Source: Halomicronema sp. CCY15110
Lineage (GTDB): Bacteria; Cyanobacteriota; Cyanobacteriia; Phormidesmidales; Phormidesmidaceae
Direction of reading: 5' to 3'
NCBI RefSeq assembly: GCF_016888165.1
Contig: NZ_JACSWC010000435.1
Coordinates: 1 to 64,000, forward strand
Length of the DNA stretch: 64,000 nt
A program made the translations under genes and the position numbers. A model generated the notes under the pieces. The model saw only the letters and a list, made by a program, of their open reading frames with translations, ran no database searches and was not told the origin of the DNA. This document shows, one piece after another, positions 46,212 to 54,321 of the stretch (positions are counted from its first letter, which is position 1; the number at the start of each line of letters is the position of its first letter).

Positions 46212-48422
46212 ATGACTTCAGATACCCACCCTCCCGCGACCATTTTAGTCGTCGATGATGTCCCTGAAAATCTGCGGCTGCTGACCCAAGAACTACAGCA
46301 GCATGGTTATGAAGTGCGCGGTGTGTTAACGGGCAAAATGGCCCTCACGGTGGCACATTCCACCCCGGTGGATTTGATTTTGCTGGATGTGCGACTGCCC
46401 GATATGGATGGTTATGAAGTCTGCCAGCGGCTCAAAGCAAACCAAAGCACCGCGTCCATCCCCATCATTTTTATCAGCGCTTTAGATGAGTCGTTGGACA
46501 AGGCCCAAGCATTTGCGGTCGGTGGAAGCGACTACATCACCAAACCGCTTAAAACCATTGAAGTGATTGCCCGCATTAAAACCCAGCTCAGCCTGGTGAA
46601 AGCACGCCTACAACTGCAGCAGTTTAATCAAGATTTAGAAGCTCAGGTACAACAGCGCACAACGGAATTAGCCCAGGCCAATCAAGCCCTGCAAGCGGAG
46701 ATGCAGACCCGTCAGCAGGTAGAGGCTGAACTCCGGACGAGCGAAGCGCGCTATCGGCTAATTGCTGACCACATGAGTGATTTGGTGTGCTTACACCAGG
46801 TCGACGGGACCTTGCAATATGTCAGTCCGTCTTGCCAATCATTGCTGGGCTACGACCCAGAAACCCTTTGTGGCCAGAACCTTTTGTCGTTCTGCCATCC
46901 GGATGATGTCGATTTACTGCGGCAATGCTTTCAGCCGCCAACGGCCCCCGAGCCATTGATTACTAGCTGTTATCGGCTGCGCTGCCAGGCTGGTCATTAC
47001 ATTTGGTTAGAGACTTTGGCGCGCCCCTTGTCAAACGATGCGACTCAAGTGACCGGAGTGGTGACTAGCTCGCGCGATGTAACGCAGCGCCTCAACATCG
47101 AGGAACAACTGCGCTATGACGCCCTGCACGACAGTTTGACCGGGCTGCCCAATCGTAATTGGTTATCACAGCAGCTCGATCTGGAATTGGTGCGCTGTCG
47201 GCGGCAGAAAAATTGTCAGTTTGGCCTGTTAATGCTTGATTTAGATCAGTTTAAATCAGTCAACGATACCCTTGGTCATTTAATGGGCGACCAACTGCTC
47301 ATTGCCGTCGCCGAACGTTTACAAGGCTGTTTGCGAGAAACGGATGTAATTGTACGCATCGGCGGCGATGAATTTGTTGTCTTATTAGAAAATACGGGCG
47401 ATGTGCAGGAGGCCATTCAAGTTGCCAGCCGCGTCAAACACAGTCTCCAAACTCCTTTCAACATTCAAGGCCGCATCTTACGGACATCGGCAAGTATTGG
47501 CATTCTGATCAACAATGATACTTACAGCGCTAGCGACGATTTACTCCGAGATGTGGATATTGCCCTATATCAGGCCAAAGAAGGCGGGCGCGATCGCTAC
47601 GAGATCTTTGGGACCGATATGTTTCAAATGACCCTGAAACGGGTCAATTTGGAAAATGATTTACACAGCGCGATCGACCAACACCAATTTGTTAACTACT
47701 ATCAACCTATTTATGCTTTGCCAGACTATCAACTGATTGGGTTTGAGGCGTTAGTGCGATGGTCTAAGCCCGGCCAAGACTTAATTATGCCGGGAGAATT
47801 CATCGACCTCGCCGAAGAAACGGGCTTAATTGTTGCCATGACACAGCAGGTAATCCAACAAACCTGTGAAGCGATTCAGCACTGGCAACATCACAGTTTA
47901 ATGACTGAAGATTTACGCATTTCGGTCAATATTTCCGGCCAAAGTTTCCGCGATCCAGAACTGTTGCCCATGCTAGATCAAAGCCTAAAAAAAATGGCAA
48001 TATCACCGCAATGCCTCACTCTAGAAATCACTGAACGGATTTTGTTAGAGCAGTCTAGCAACATCCTAGATACACTTACCAAAGTCAAACAGCGAGGGAT
48101 TCGTCTGAGCATTGACGACTTTGGTACTGGCTACTCTTCTTTGAAATACCTCAGCAAATTTCCCATTGATATTTTAAAAATCGACAAGTCCTTTGTCGAC
48201 GAGATGACCGAGAATAGTCACAGCATTGTACGCACCATTGTTGAGTTAGCCCAAAATCTCAACATGAGCACCGTGGCCGAAGGCGCTGAAGACGAACGGC
48301 AAGTACAAGAACTTACCGCGCTTGGCTGTGATGCTGTGCAAGGCTATTTTTTCTCGCCTGCGTTATCTCTGGCCGCCGCGACCAAATTGCTGGCAGACCT
48401 GAATTTAAGACAATCTGGGTGA
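46212..48422 (+). CDS. response regulator with PAS, GGDEF and EAL domains
   Basis: A 736-residue c-di-GMP enzyme. Receiver domain 10-125 with Asp59 in LLDVRLPDMDG; coiled coil about 135-180; PAS domain about 185-300 (LIADHMSDLVCLHQVDGTLQYVSPS); GGDEF domain with intact GGDEF at 384-388 (diguanylate cyclase active); EAL domain with intact EAL at 512-514 and the DDFGTGYSSL loop (phosphodiesterase active). Both catalytic signatures are complete, so the net direction must be set by phosphorylation and PAS signals. Co-transcribed with the preceding kinase. c-di-GMP in cyanobacteria controls motility, aggregation and surface growth. Confidence 0.95.
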   Translation: MTSDTHPPATILVVDDVPENLRLLTQELQQHGYEVRGVLTGKMALTVAHSTPVDLILLDVRLPDMDGYEVCQRLKANQSTASIPIIFISALDESLDKAQAFAVGGSDYITKPLKTIEVIARIKTQLSLVKARLQLQQFNQDLEAQVQQRTTELAQANQALQAEMQTRQQVEAELRTSEARYRLIADHMSDLVCLHQVDGTLQYVSPSCQSLLGYDPETLCGQNLLSFCHPDDVDLLRQCFQPPTAPEPLITSCYRLRCQAGHYIWLETLARPLSNDATQVTGVVTSSRDVTQRLNIEEQLRYDALHDSLTGLPNRNWLSQQLDLELVRCRRQKNCQFGLLMLDLDQFKSVNDTLGHLMGDQLLIAVAERLQGCLRETDVIVRIGGDEFVVLLENTGDVQEAIQVASRVKHSLQTPFNIQGRILRTSASIGILINNDTYSASDDLLRDVDIALYQAKEGGRDRYEIFGTDMFQMTLKRVNLENDLHSAIDQHQFVNYYQPIYALPDYQLIGFEALVRWSKPGQDLIMPGEFIDLAEETGLIVAMTQQVIQQTCEAIQHWQHHSLMTEDLRISVNISGQSFRDPELLPMLDQSLKKMAISPQCLTLEITERILLEQSSNILDTLTKVKQRGIRLSIDDFGTGYSSLKYLSKFPIDILKIDKSFVDEMTENSHSIVRTIVELAQNLNMSTVAEGAEDERQVQELTALGCDAVQGYFFSPALSLAAATKLLADLNLRQSG

Positions 48423-48477
48423 AAGATGAGCAGGCAAGTGGTAAAGGAGATAAATCTCTAGGACTCCCTAGCTTGAG

Positions 48478-48502
48478 AGCCCCTCACGATTTGGAAGGGG
48501 CT
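48478..48502 (+). terminator. hairpin after the GGDEF/EAL gene
   Basis: Seven-base arms AGCCCCT (48478-48484) and AGGGGCT (48496-48502), 56 nt after the stop. No T run. Confidence 0.45.
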
Positions 48503-48544
48503 AGAAGTATCAGCAGCACCGTCCCTTGCTAGTAGGCGTCTGAG

Positions 48545-48763
48545 CTACAAGGGGGCATCACTCTCCCGATCAGCCAGCGCGATCGCTCTGTAAAACTTCT
48601 GTACTACCGATGCAAGCAGAGACTCAGGCTCAATTCCCCAGTTGGGGGCTCGATCATTGCAGCTGAAGACATCCAACGAGTCCAACCAGCGATCGCGATG
48701 ATACAGAAAACTTTCGTAAATCGCTTGGCGAAATTGGCGTCGTGTTTCAAGATGGCTTGACAT
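48545..48763 (-). pseudogene. possible remnant of a transposase N-terminus
   Basis: A 72-codon frame beginning MSSHLETRRQFRQAIYESF. The RQFRQAIYESFLYHRDRW-LDSLDVFSC pattern recalls the N-terminus of IS701/DDE_5-type transposases of cyanobacteria, but the catalytic part is absent. It may instead be a chance frame. The rest of the 48423-48864 stretch shows no gene. Confidence 0.3.
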
Positions 48764-48864
48764 CAGTGGTAGAGCATGAAGATTAATATCCTCTACTACT
48801 TTCCTAATCTTCAGTCATCCCGATTGCCCAAAGTCCAGTTGGGAGAAATCTGCATTCCCCCACA

Positions 48865-48902
48865 AAAAAACTCCACAGCTCAATGTTGCTGTGGAGTTTT
48901 TT
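48865..48902 (-). terminator. terminator of the rplK-rplL cluster
   Basis: Arms 48865-48878 (AAAAAACTCCACAG) and 48889-48902, perfectly complementary, with T runs on both sides; 32 nt after the rplL stop. Confidence 0.92.
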
Positions 48903-48933
48903 AGATCATACATGCGCCATGCGCGATCGCTGC

Positions 48934-49338
48934 TTACTTGAGAGCGACTTTGGCACCAGCATCTTCAAGCTGCTTCTTCGCATCTCCAGCGTCATCCTTA
49001 GAAATGCCTTCTTTGATGGCTTTGGGAGCAGACTCCACGATTTCTTTGGCTTCTTTCAGACCCAAACCAGTCAAACCGCGCACCACCTTGAGGATGGCGA
49101 TCTTCTTATCAGCGGGCACTTCTTCCAGAACCACGTCAAATTCAGTCTTCTCTTCCTCGGGTTCAGCGTCAGCACCAGCGGGGGCACCGGGCATCATGCC
49201 GGGCATCATCATCATGCCGCCGCCAGAAGCAGACGCATCAACGCCAAACGCTTCTTCGATCTGCTTGACCAGCTCAGAAGCTTCCAACAAAGACAAAGAT
49301 TTCAGTTCTTCAAGAATTTGATCAGTTTTTTCAGACAT
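48934..49338 (-). CDS. rplL: 50S ribosomal protein L7/L12
   Basis: A 134-residue stalk protein. N-terminal dimerisation domain ([28 protein letters not shown]), a flexible Ala/Gly/Met-rich hinge (about 35-60, [24 protein letters not shown]) and the C-terminal factor-binding domain ([26 protein letters not shown]). It recruits elongation factors. AGGAGAG lies before the ATG. Last gene of the cluster; the hinge is Met-rich, somewhat unusual but seen in cyanobacteria. Confidence 0.97.
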   Translation of the reverse strand: MSEKTDQILEELKSLSLLEASELVKQIEEAFGVDASASGGGMMMMPGMMPGAPAGADAEPEEEKTEFDVVLEEVPADKKIAILKVVRGLTGLGLKEAKEIVESAPKAIKEGISKDDAGDAKKQLEDAGAKVALK

Positions 49339-49409
49339 GAGGTCTCTCCTAAGTACAAATCGCGAACAAATCAGTCACGAAACAATTGGACAAGTCACAC
49401 CAAGGCCGA

Positions 49410-49976
49410 CTACGCCGCCTCTTGGTCTTTTTCGGACACGGCTTTGACGGCACGCACCAGCGAAGATGGAACTTCTTTGATGCCCACGGCCAATTTCTTC
49501 GGTACCGCATTGGTACCCACTGCCAGCTTGGTCGGAACGGCATTGATGGCACCAGCGATGCGGGCAATCAACTCTTCTCTCGTTGGCAGTTCGGTGATGG
49601 CGTCTAGTTCAGCCGTGCTCAAGGCCCGACCTTCCATCACACCACCGCGAAGTTCAGTCTTCTTGGTGTCTTTTTGGAAGGCTTTGTAAGCCTTAATCGC
49701 CCCACCTAAATCCTCTTGAACTAGCAGAAATGCCGACGAGTCCTTAAGGAACTGCGTCATCGGCTGCCAGTTCTCGTCATTTTCAACCGCAATCCGCATT
49801 AACGTGTTTTTAGTCACTTTGCAGATTGCGCCTTTTTCCCGCAGGCGATCGCGCAAGTCAGAAATTTGGGCCACAGATAGACCTTTAAAGTCAATCACCA
49901 TGGCCAATTGAGCTGTGCTCAAAAGCTTCTGTAACTCAGCGACAATCTCCTTCTTATTTTCGAGCGTTCTACCCAT
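49410..49976 (-). CDS. rplJ: 50S ribosomal protein L10
   Basis: A 188-residue stalk-base protein: MGRTLENKKEIVAELQKLLSTAQLAMVIDFKGLSVAQISDLRDRLR with KVTKNTLMRIAV near 57, and a C-terminal Ala-rich helix that binds L7/L12 dimers. AAGGAGGT precedes the ATG. L10 with L12 normally autoregulates its own leader; a terminator-like hairpin lies 82 nt upstream. Confidence 0.96.
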   Translation of the reverse strand: MGRTLENKKEIVAELQKLLSTAQLAMVIDFKGLSVAQISDLRDRLREKGAICKVTKNTLMRIAVENDENWQPMTQFLKDSSAFLLVQEDLGGAIKAYKAFQKDTKKTELRGGVMEGRALSTAELDAITELPTREELIARIAGAINAVPTKLAVGTNAVPKKLAVGIKEVPSSLVRAVKAVSEKDQEAA

Positions 49977-50057
49977 TTCGGTCTCACCTCCTTATTGGGT
50001 TGAGAGCCAGTCGTCAATCAGCTTTCTGCCCCGATCTAGTCAAACCAAGCATCAAAA

Positions 50058-50081
50058 AAGCCCCGATAATCACCGAGGCTT
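50058..50081 (-). promoter_or_regulatory. attenuator/terminator in the rplJ leader
   Basis: Stem 50058-50065 with 50074-50081 (minus strand AAGCCTCG / CGGGGCTT, one T-G wobble) followed on the minus strand by a T run (50054-50059). It lies between rplA and rplJ, where L10-leader attenuation or partial termination is known to set different expression for L10-L12. Confidence 0.65.
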
Positions 50082-50249
50082 TAGAACACTTCCTAGATAA
50101 GTTGCGACGTCAAGCAGCAAGCTATCACAGCAAAAGTATTTCCAAACCTCGGTAGGACTTATGAATGCCTACTGTCTTCGGTTACTCATTCAATTGGGAA
50201 CTGAATTTGTATCCGTAGCGTTATCCCAAATCACGACAAAAAACCAAAC

Positions 50250-50966
50250 CTAGTCAGTCTCCGCCAGCTTATAGTCGCGCAGAGCACTAATATCAACTTC
50301 AATCGAAGGACCCATTGTAGCAGACACGTACATGCTTCGCCAATACCGTCCTTTTGCCCCAGACGGCTTATTGCGATCCACACATTCTTGAAGCGCCTTC
50401 AGATTTATCAGCAAATCTTGGGCGTCAAAACTAGCCTTGCCAAATTGCACATGCACAATGCCGCTCTTATCGGCTCGAAATTCGAGCTTACCCGCCTTGA
50501 ATTCTTCAATTGCGGTGGGCAAATCGGTCGTTACAGTGCCCCCCTTGGGAGAAGGCATTAAGCCACGGGGACCTAGCAAGCGACCCAACTTAGCAATTTT
50601 TGGCATCATGTCCGGGGTTGCGATGAGGACGTCAAAGTCCATCATGCCCTTCTGGATATCATCAATCAGTTCTTCAGAACCAGACAAGTCAGCCCCCGCA
50701 TTGGTCGCTTCGGCGACTTTCTCTCCCCGCGCAATCACGGCAACGCGCACAGTTTGGCCGGTGCCTTTGGGCAAAATCACCGTCGTACGCAGTTGTTGAT
50801 CGGTGTATTTAGGGTCAATGCCGAGACGGATATGCGCTTCTGCTGATTCTGAAAACTTTGCCGTGGCTGTTTCCTTGAGCAAGGTAAGCGCTTCCAGCGG
50901 TTCATATGGGCGGTCTTCCACCTTTTCCAGCAGGGCTGTCAGTCGTTTAGAAACCTTTCTTGCCAT
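50250..50966 (-). CDS. rplA: 50S ribosomal protein L1
   Basis: A 238-residue protein: [24 protein letters not shown] at the start, [40 protein letters not shown] near 120, and [20 protein letters not shown] at the end. Binds 23S rRNA at the L1 stalk and, in other bacteria, represses its own operon. AAGGAG lies before the ATG. It lies downstream of rplK. Confidence 0.97.
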   Translation of the reverse strand: MARKVSKRLTALLEKVEDRPYEPLEALTLLKETATAKFSESAEAHIRLGIDPKYTDQQLRTTVILPKGTGQTVRVAVIARGEKVAEATNAGADLSGSEELIDDIQKGMMDFDVLIATPDMMPKIAKLGRLLGPRGLMPSPKGGTVTTDLPTAIEEFKAGKLEFRADKSGIVHVQFGKASFDAQDLLINLKALQECVDRNKPSGAKGRYWRSMYVSATMGPSIEVDISALRDYKLAETD

Positions 50967-51068
50967 TGTTTAATCTCCTTGGGGTACTCACGAAGGAAAC
51001 CTTCTCCCCCACTAAATGAACAATCGAGCGCTCAGCGATCGCCGATCTTGAAATAGTCAACGATGAAT

Positions 51069-51494
51069 CTAGTCAGCGACGGTGACGCCCATGTTGCGGG
51101 CAGTACCTTCCACAATGCGAATTGCGGCTTCAATGTCGTTAGCATTGAGGTCAGGCATTTTCGTTTCCGCAATCTCTTTTAGCTGAGCGCGGGTAATAGA
51201 ACCCACCTTCTCCTTGTTCGGCTGACCGGAACCCCTCTCAATCCCGATCGCTTTTTTGATCAACACTGAAGCGGGTGGCGTCTTCAGAATAAAGGTGAAA
51301 CTCCGGTCTTCAAATACCGAAATCTCCACCGGTACCACCAAGCCTACTTTTTCTGCAGTCCTAGCATTGTACTCTTTGCAAAACGCCATGATATTGACGC
51401 CATGTTGCCCCAAAGCTGGGCCAATGGGTGGTGCTGGGTTAGCTTTTCCCGCAGGAATCGCCAACTTAATCAGTGCAACTACCTTTTTTGCCAT
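51069..51494 (-). CDS. rplK: 50S ribosomal protein L11
   Basis: A 141-residue protein: [34 protein letters not shown] (the usual N-terminal Pro-rich methylated region), then the rRNA-binding C-terminus with [23 protein letters not shown] and [10 protein letters not shown]. Part of the GTPase-associated centre. Starts 3 nt after the nusG stop. Confidence 0.98.
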   Translation of the reverse strand: MAKKVVALIKLAIPAGKANPAPPIGPALGQHGVNIMAFCKEYNARTAEKVGLVVPVEISVFEDRSFTFILKTPPASVLIKKAIGIERGSGQPNKEKVGSITRAQLKEIAETKMPDLNANDIEAAIRIVEGTARNMGVTVAD

Positions 51495-51497
51495 CGA

Positions 51498-52169
51498 TCA
51501 ACTCTCTTTTTGTACCTGATTAAACTCTAGTTCCACCGGGGTATCGCGCCCAAAGATGGAGAGCAAAGCCTTTAATTTACTACGTTCAGGGCTGACTTCA
51601 ATGACTTCCCCTTCGAAGTCTTTGAAGGGGCCGGACAGCACCGAAATGCGATCGCCGGCTTCCATATCGACCTTCACAACTGGCTGCTGCTCTTGGGTCT
51701 GCTTGAAGATGCGCTCTACTTCCGATCGCCCCAGCGGCATGGGTTTGACATGACCCCGACCCCGCCCAATAGCCCGACGCTGCTCAGCGCCCACAAAATT
51801 GATGACGTGCGGGGTGTTTTTAATCACCAACCAAGCATCTTCAGGCACTTTCCACTCTTCCAGAGTTTCGTCCCGCTTTTGCTTAATCTTGATAAGCACA
51901 TACCCCGGAAAGACTTTCTCCTCGGCATCGATGTGCTTGCCGTCCTTGCGCACCTTCTTGACTGGCGTCTGAGGAATCTCAATCTGGATGATATCGTCAA
52001 CTACATCTAGCGTTTGCAAACGCTGCTCCAGGCTGGCCTTAACTTTTTTTTCGCAGCCAGAGGCGACCTGAACCGCATACCAGCGTAGAGGTCTCTTTCT
52101 CTGAGAACCTTCCTCTGCTTGCGAATGTTCTAGCTCTTGCCCCGCATTAAAGTCTGCGTCTGAAACCAT
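51498..52169 (-). CDS. nusG: transcription termination/antitermination factor NusG
   Basis: A 223-residue protein. NGN domain (RWYAVQVASGCEKKVKASLEQR to PRIG-like segment, about 28-150), which binds the RNA polymerase clamp, and a KOW domain (about 168-223, GDRISVLSGPFKDFEGEVIEVSPERSKLK) that links to NusE/Rho. The N-terminal 25 residues are an acidic extension, usual in cyanobacteria. It begins directly after the secE stop. Confidence 0.97.
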   Translation of the reverse strand: MVSDADFNAGQELEHSQAEEGSQRKRPLRWYAVQVASGCEKKVKASLEQRLQTLDVVDDIIQIEIPQTPVKKVRKDGKHIDAEEKVFPGYVLIKIKQKRDETLEEWKVPEDAWLVIKNTPHVINFVGAEQRRAIGRGRGHVKPMPLGRSEVERIFKQTQEQQPVVKVDMEAGDRISVLSGPFKDFEGEVIEVSPERSKLKALLSIFGRDTPVELEFNQVQKES

Positions 52170-52415
52170 TTAAAATACCTGCCTTGAGGCCCAGCCAAAC
52201 AGCTGATCAATCAGATAGATCAGAGTTGCCGAAAGGCTAACCATCAAAATAACTGCCGCCGACTCGCTAATAAGCTGCTGCCGAGAAGGCCAGACGACTT
52301 TTGCCAACTCGTCTTTGGTGCCTTTTAAGAAAGCCACCGCATTAGCATTTGAGGACGACTGCTTGGCCGACGCCTCAGGAGTGCTTTCTTTTTTTTCAGC
52401 TTCTTTCTTAGCCAC
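52170..52415 (-). CDS. secE: preprotein translocase subunit SecE
   Basis: An 81-residue membrane protein: a charged N-terminus (KKEAEKKESTPEASAKQ), the conserved amphipathic FLKGTKDELAKVVWPSRQQLISE, and one transmembrane helix (SAAVILMVSLSATLIYLIDQLFG). It clamps the two halves of SecY. First gene of the secE-nusG-rplK cluster, directly after tRNA-Trp. Confidence 0.96.
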   Translation of the reverse strand: MAKKEAEKKESTPEASAKQSSSNANAVAFLKGTKDELAKVVWPSRQQLISESAAVILMVSLSATLIYLIDQLFGWASRQVF

Positions 52416-52547
52416 GCGAATCGCCCTATAAAGTCCAAAATCGAAACGACATCAACTGCTATTTTGACAAGAAATTATTATTCAAACATCACCAAGCCCA
52501 AAGATTTTGCGGGCAAAACCTTTGGGTCAGTGGTGCTATTCACCCAG

Positions 52548-52620
52548 CGCGCCCTCGAGGACTCGAACCCCGGACATCAGGTTTTGGAGACCTGCGTTCT
52601 ACCAACTGAACTAAGGACGC
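52548..52620 (-). tRNA. tRNA-Trp(CCA)
   Basis: A 73-base cloverleaf: acceptor GCGTCCT/AGGGCGC with discriminator G, anticodon loop CTCCAAA between GCAGGT and ACCTGA, T-arm GGGGTTCGAGTCCTC. It lies between rplS and secE, the usual cyanobacterial place. Confidence 0.94.
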
Positions 52621-52674
52621 ATGTCAAAGCCCCGTGGGGGACTTAATAGTATCACGGATGACCTGGCCCGACCC

Positions 52675-53037
52675 CTACAAACTCCGGTCAAACCGCTGCT
52701 TGAGTCGGGTCGCCTTACCCACGCGATCGCGCAAATAGTAAAGCTTGGCACGACGAGCCTTGCCTCGACGCAGCACCTTAATGCTGGCGATCAGCGGCGC
52801 GTGCACCAAAAATACCCGCTCCACACCAACGCCCTGGAAAACGCGCCGAACGGTGATGGCCGCGTTGATACCGCCGCCACGCTTAGCGATGACCGTACCC
52901 TCGTAAGGCTGGATCCGTTCTTTGCCCCCTTCCTGAATACTGACGCCGACACGGATAGTATCGCCCACGTAGATTTCAGGAAGATCAGTCTTGATGTAGT
53001 CCGCTTCTAGCGAACGAATAGCTTGCTCGGCATTCAT
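52675..53037 (-). CDS. rplS: 50S ribosomal protein L19
   Basis: A 120-residue protein: [33 protein letters not shown], the [30 protein letters not shown] core, and [21 protein letters not shown]. Sits at the 30S-50S interface. It lies upstream of tRNA-Trp and the secE cluster on the same strand. Confidence 0.97.
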   Translation of the reverse strand: MNAEQAIRSLEADYIKTDLPEIYVGDTIRVGVSIQEGGKERIQPYEGTVIAKRGGGINAAITVRRVFQGVGVERVFLVHAPLIASIKVLRRGKARRAKLYYLRDRVGKATRLKQRFDRSL

Positions 53038-53429
53038 AATTTTTAGAAAAGCGCACAGTCTTTAATACTAAGACAAGCTGTTTATAGTTGTCTAGCCCCA
53101 ACGACAAAGAATTATGATTCACTCCGTTGAGGGCGATCGCGGACATTTGCAACCGCCAGACAACCTGCCACATAGTGTCGGAATCTCAAGTTACACTGCT
53201 TTCTAGCGAGTTGTCTAACACTTAGGGGTTACTGGCGGTGAGCATTCGCGAAAGTTTTCGTGAGTATCGATCAGGCGACCTTGGGTTCTGGTTGCCGGGG
53301 CTGAGTTGTCTCAAGGTGACAGCAGCTGAGCGCCGGCCGAACTCCCGAGTTCCTGAGCTTTCGTGCAAGTAACGTGAATTCACACCTGAGCGAATATCCA
53401 ACTTTTTTGAGGCTGCACCGATTTAATTT
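53038..53429. other. divergent region between rplS and map
   Basis: About 390 bases holding the promoters of rplS (-) and map (+). No other feature is seen. Confidence 0.4.
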
Positions 53430-54260
53430 ATGAATTTGTTGTCCCAACTGCTTTCCCGACCGAGTGCTCAAACCCAAGCCAGACGGCGGCGCGTTAAGGG
53501 GATTGAGCTCAAAAATGCCGCCGAGATTGCGACGATGCGGCAAGCTGCCAATATCGTGGCGACCGTGCTGCATGAAGTGGCCCAGCGAGTGCAGCCGGGA
53601 ATGACGACGGCTGATTTAGACACCTTTGCAGAAGCTCGCATTCGTGAACTGGGGGCAACGCCCAGTTTCAAGGGTTATCACGGGTTTCCTGGGAGTATCT
53701 GCGCTTGTCTGAATAATGAGGTGGTTCATGGTATTCCTCGACAGCGCAAGGTGATTCGGGCGGGCGACGTGCTCAAAGTTGACACGGGTGCTTACTTTGA
53801 AGGGTTTCATGGTGATTCGTGCATAACGATTCCTGTGGGCCAGGTGTCGCCAGCGGCTCAACGCTTAATCGAGACGGCGGAGGCGGCTTTATACGCTGGC
53901 ATTGAGCAGGTCAAAGCGGGGAACACGCTGATGGACATTGCCGGGGCGATCGAGGATGTCGCTAAAGCCGCCAACTTCAGCATTGTGGAGAATTACGTGG
54001 GACATGGGGTCGGGCGCAACCTGCATGAACCGCCGTCGGTCTTCAATTTCCGTACCCGGCAGTTGCCCAATGTGCGGTTAGAAGCGGGCATGACGCTCGC
54101 GATTGAACCAATTTTGAATGCGGGTAACAAACACACCCGGACGCTCAGCGATCGCTGGACGGTGGTAACCCTTGATCGCTCAATCTCAGCTCAGTTTGAA
54201 CACACAGTGTTGGTGACGGAAACGGGGTATGAAATTTTGACTGATCGCAGCGGTCTCTAG
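53430..54260 (+). CDS. map: methionine aminopeptidase, type I
   Basis: A 276-residue metalloprotease that removes the first Met from new proteins. Metal ligands are visible: Asp in [17 protein letters not shown] (both Asp residues), His in [15 protein letters not shown], Glu in MTLAIEP, Glu in QFEHTVLV. The first 25 residues ([17 protein letters not shown]) are a basic extension before the usual [16 protein letters not shown] start; a later start is possible. Confidence 0.96.
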   Translation: MNLLSQLLSRPSAQTQARRRRVKGIELKNAAEIATMRQAANIVATVLHEVAQRVQPGMTTADLDTFAEARIRELGATPSFKGYHGFPGSICACLNNEVVHGIPRQRKVIRAGDVLKVDTGAYFEGFHGDSCITIPVGQVSPAAQRLIETAEAALYAGIEQVKAGNTLMDIAGAIEDVAKAANFSIVENYVGHGVGRNLHEPPSVFNFRTRQLPNVRLEAGMTLAIEPILNAGNKHTRTLSDRWTVVTLDRSISAQFEHTVLVTETGYEILTDRSGL

Positions 54261-54321
54261 CGATTGGCTCCAGCAGTCCTTGAACAGTCGGCCAACCCAC
54301 CGCTAAATCGTGAAGCCGTTA

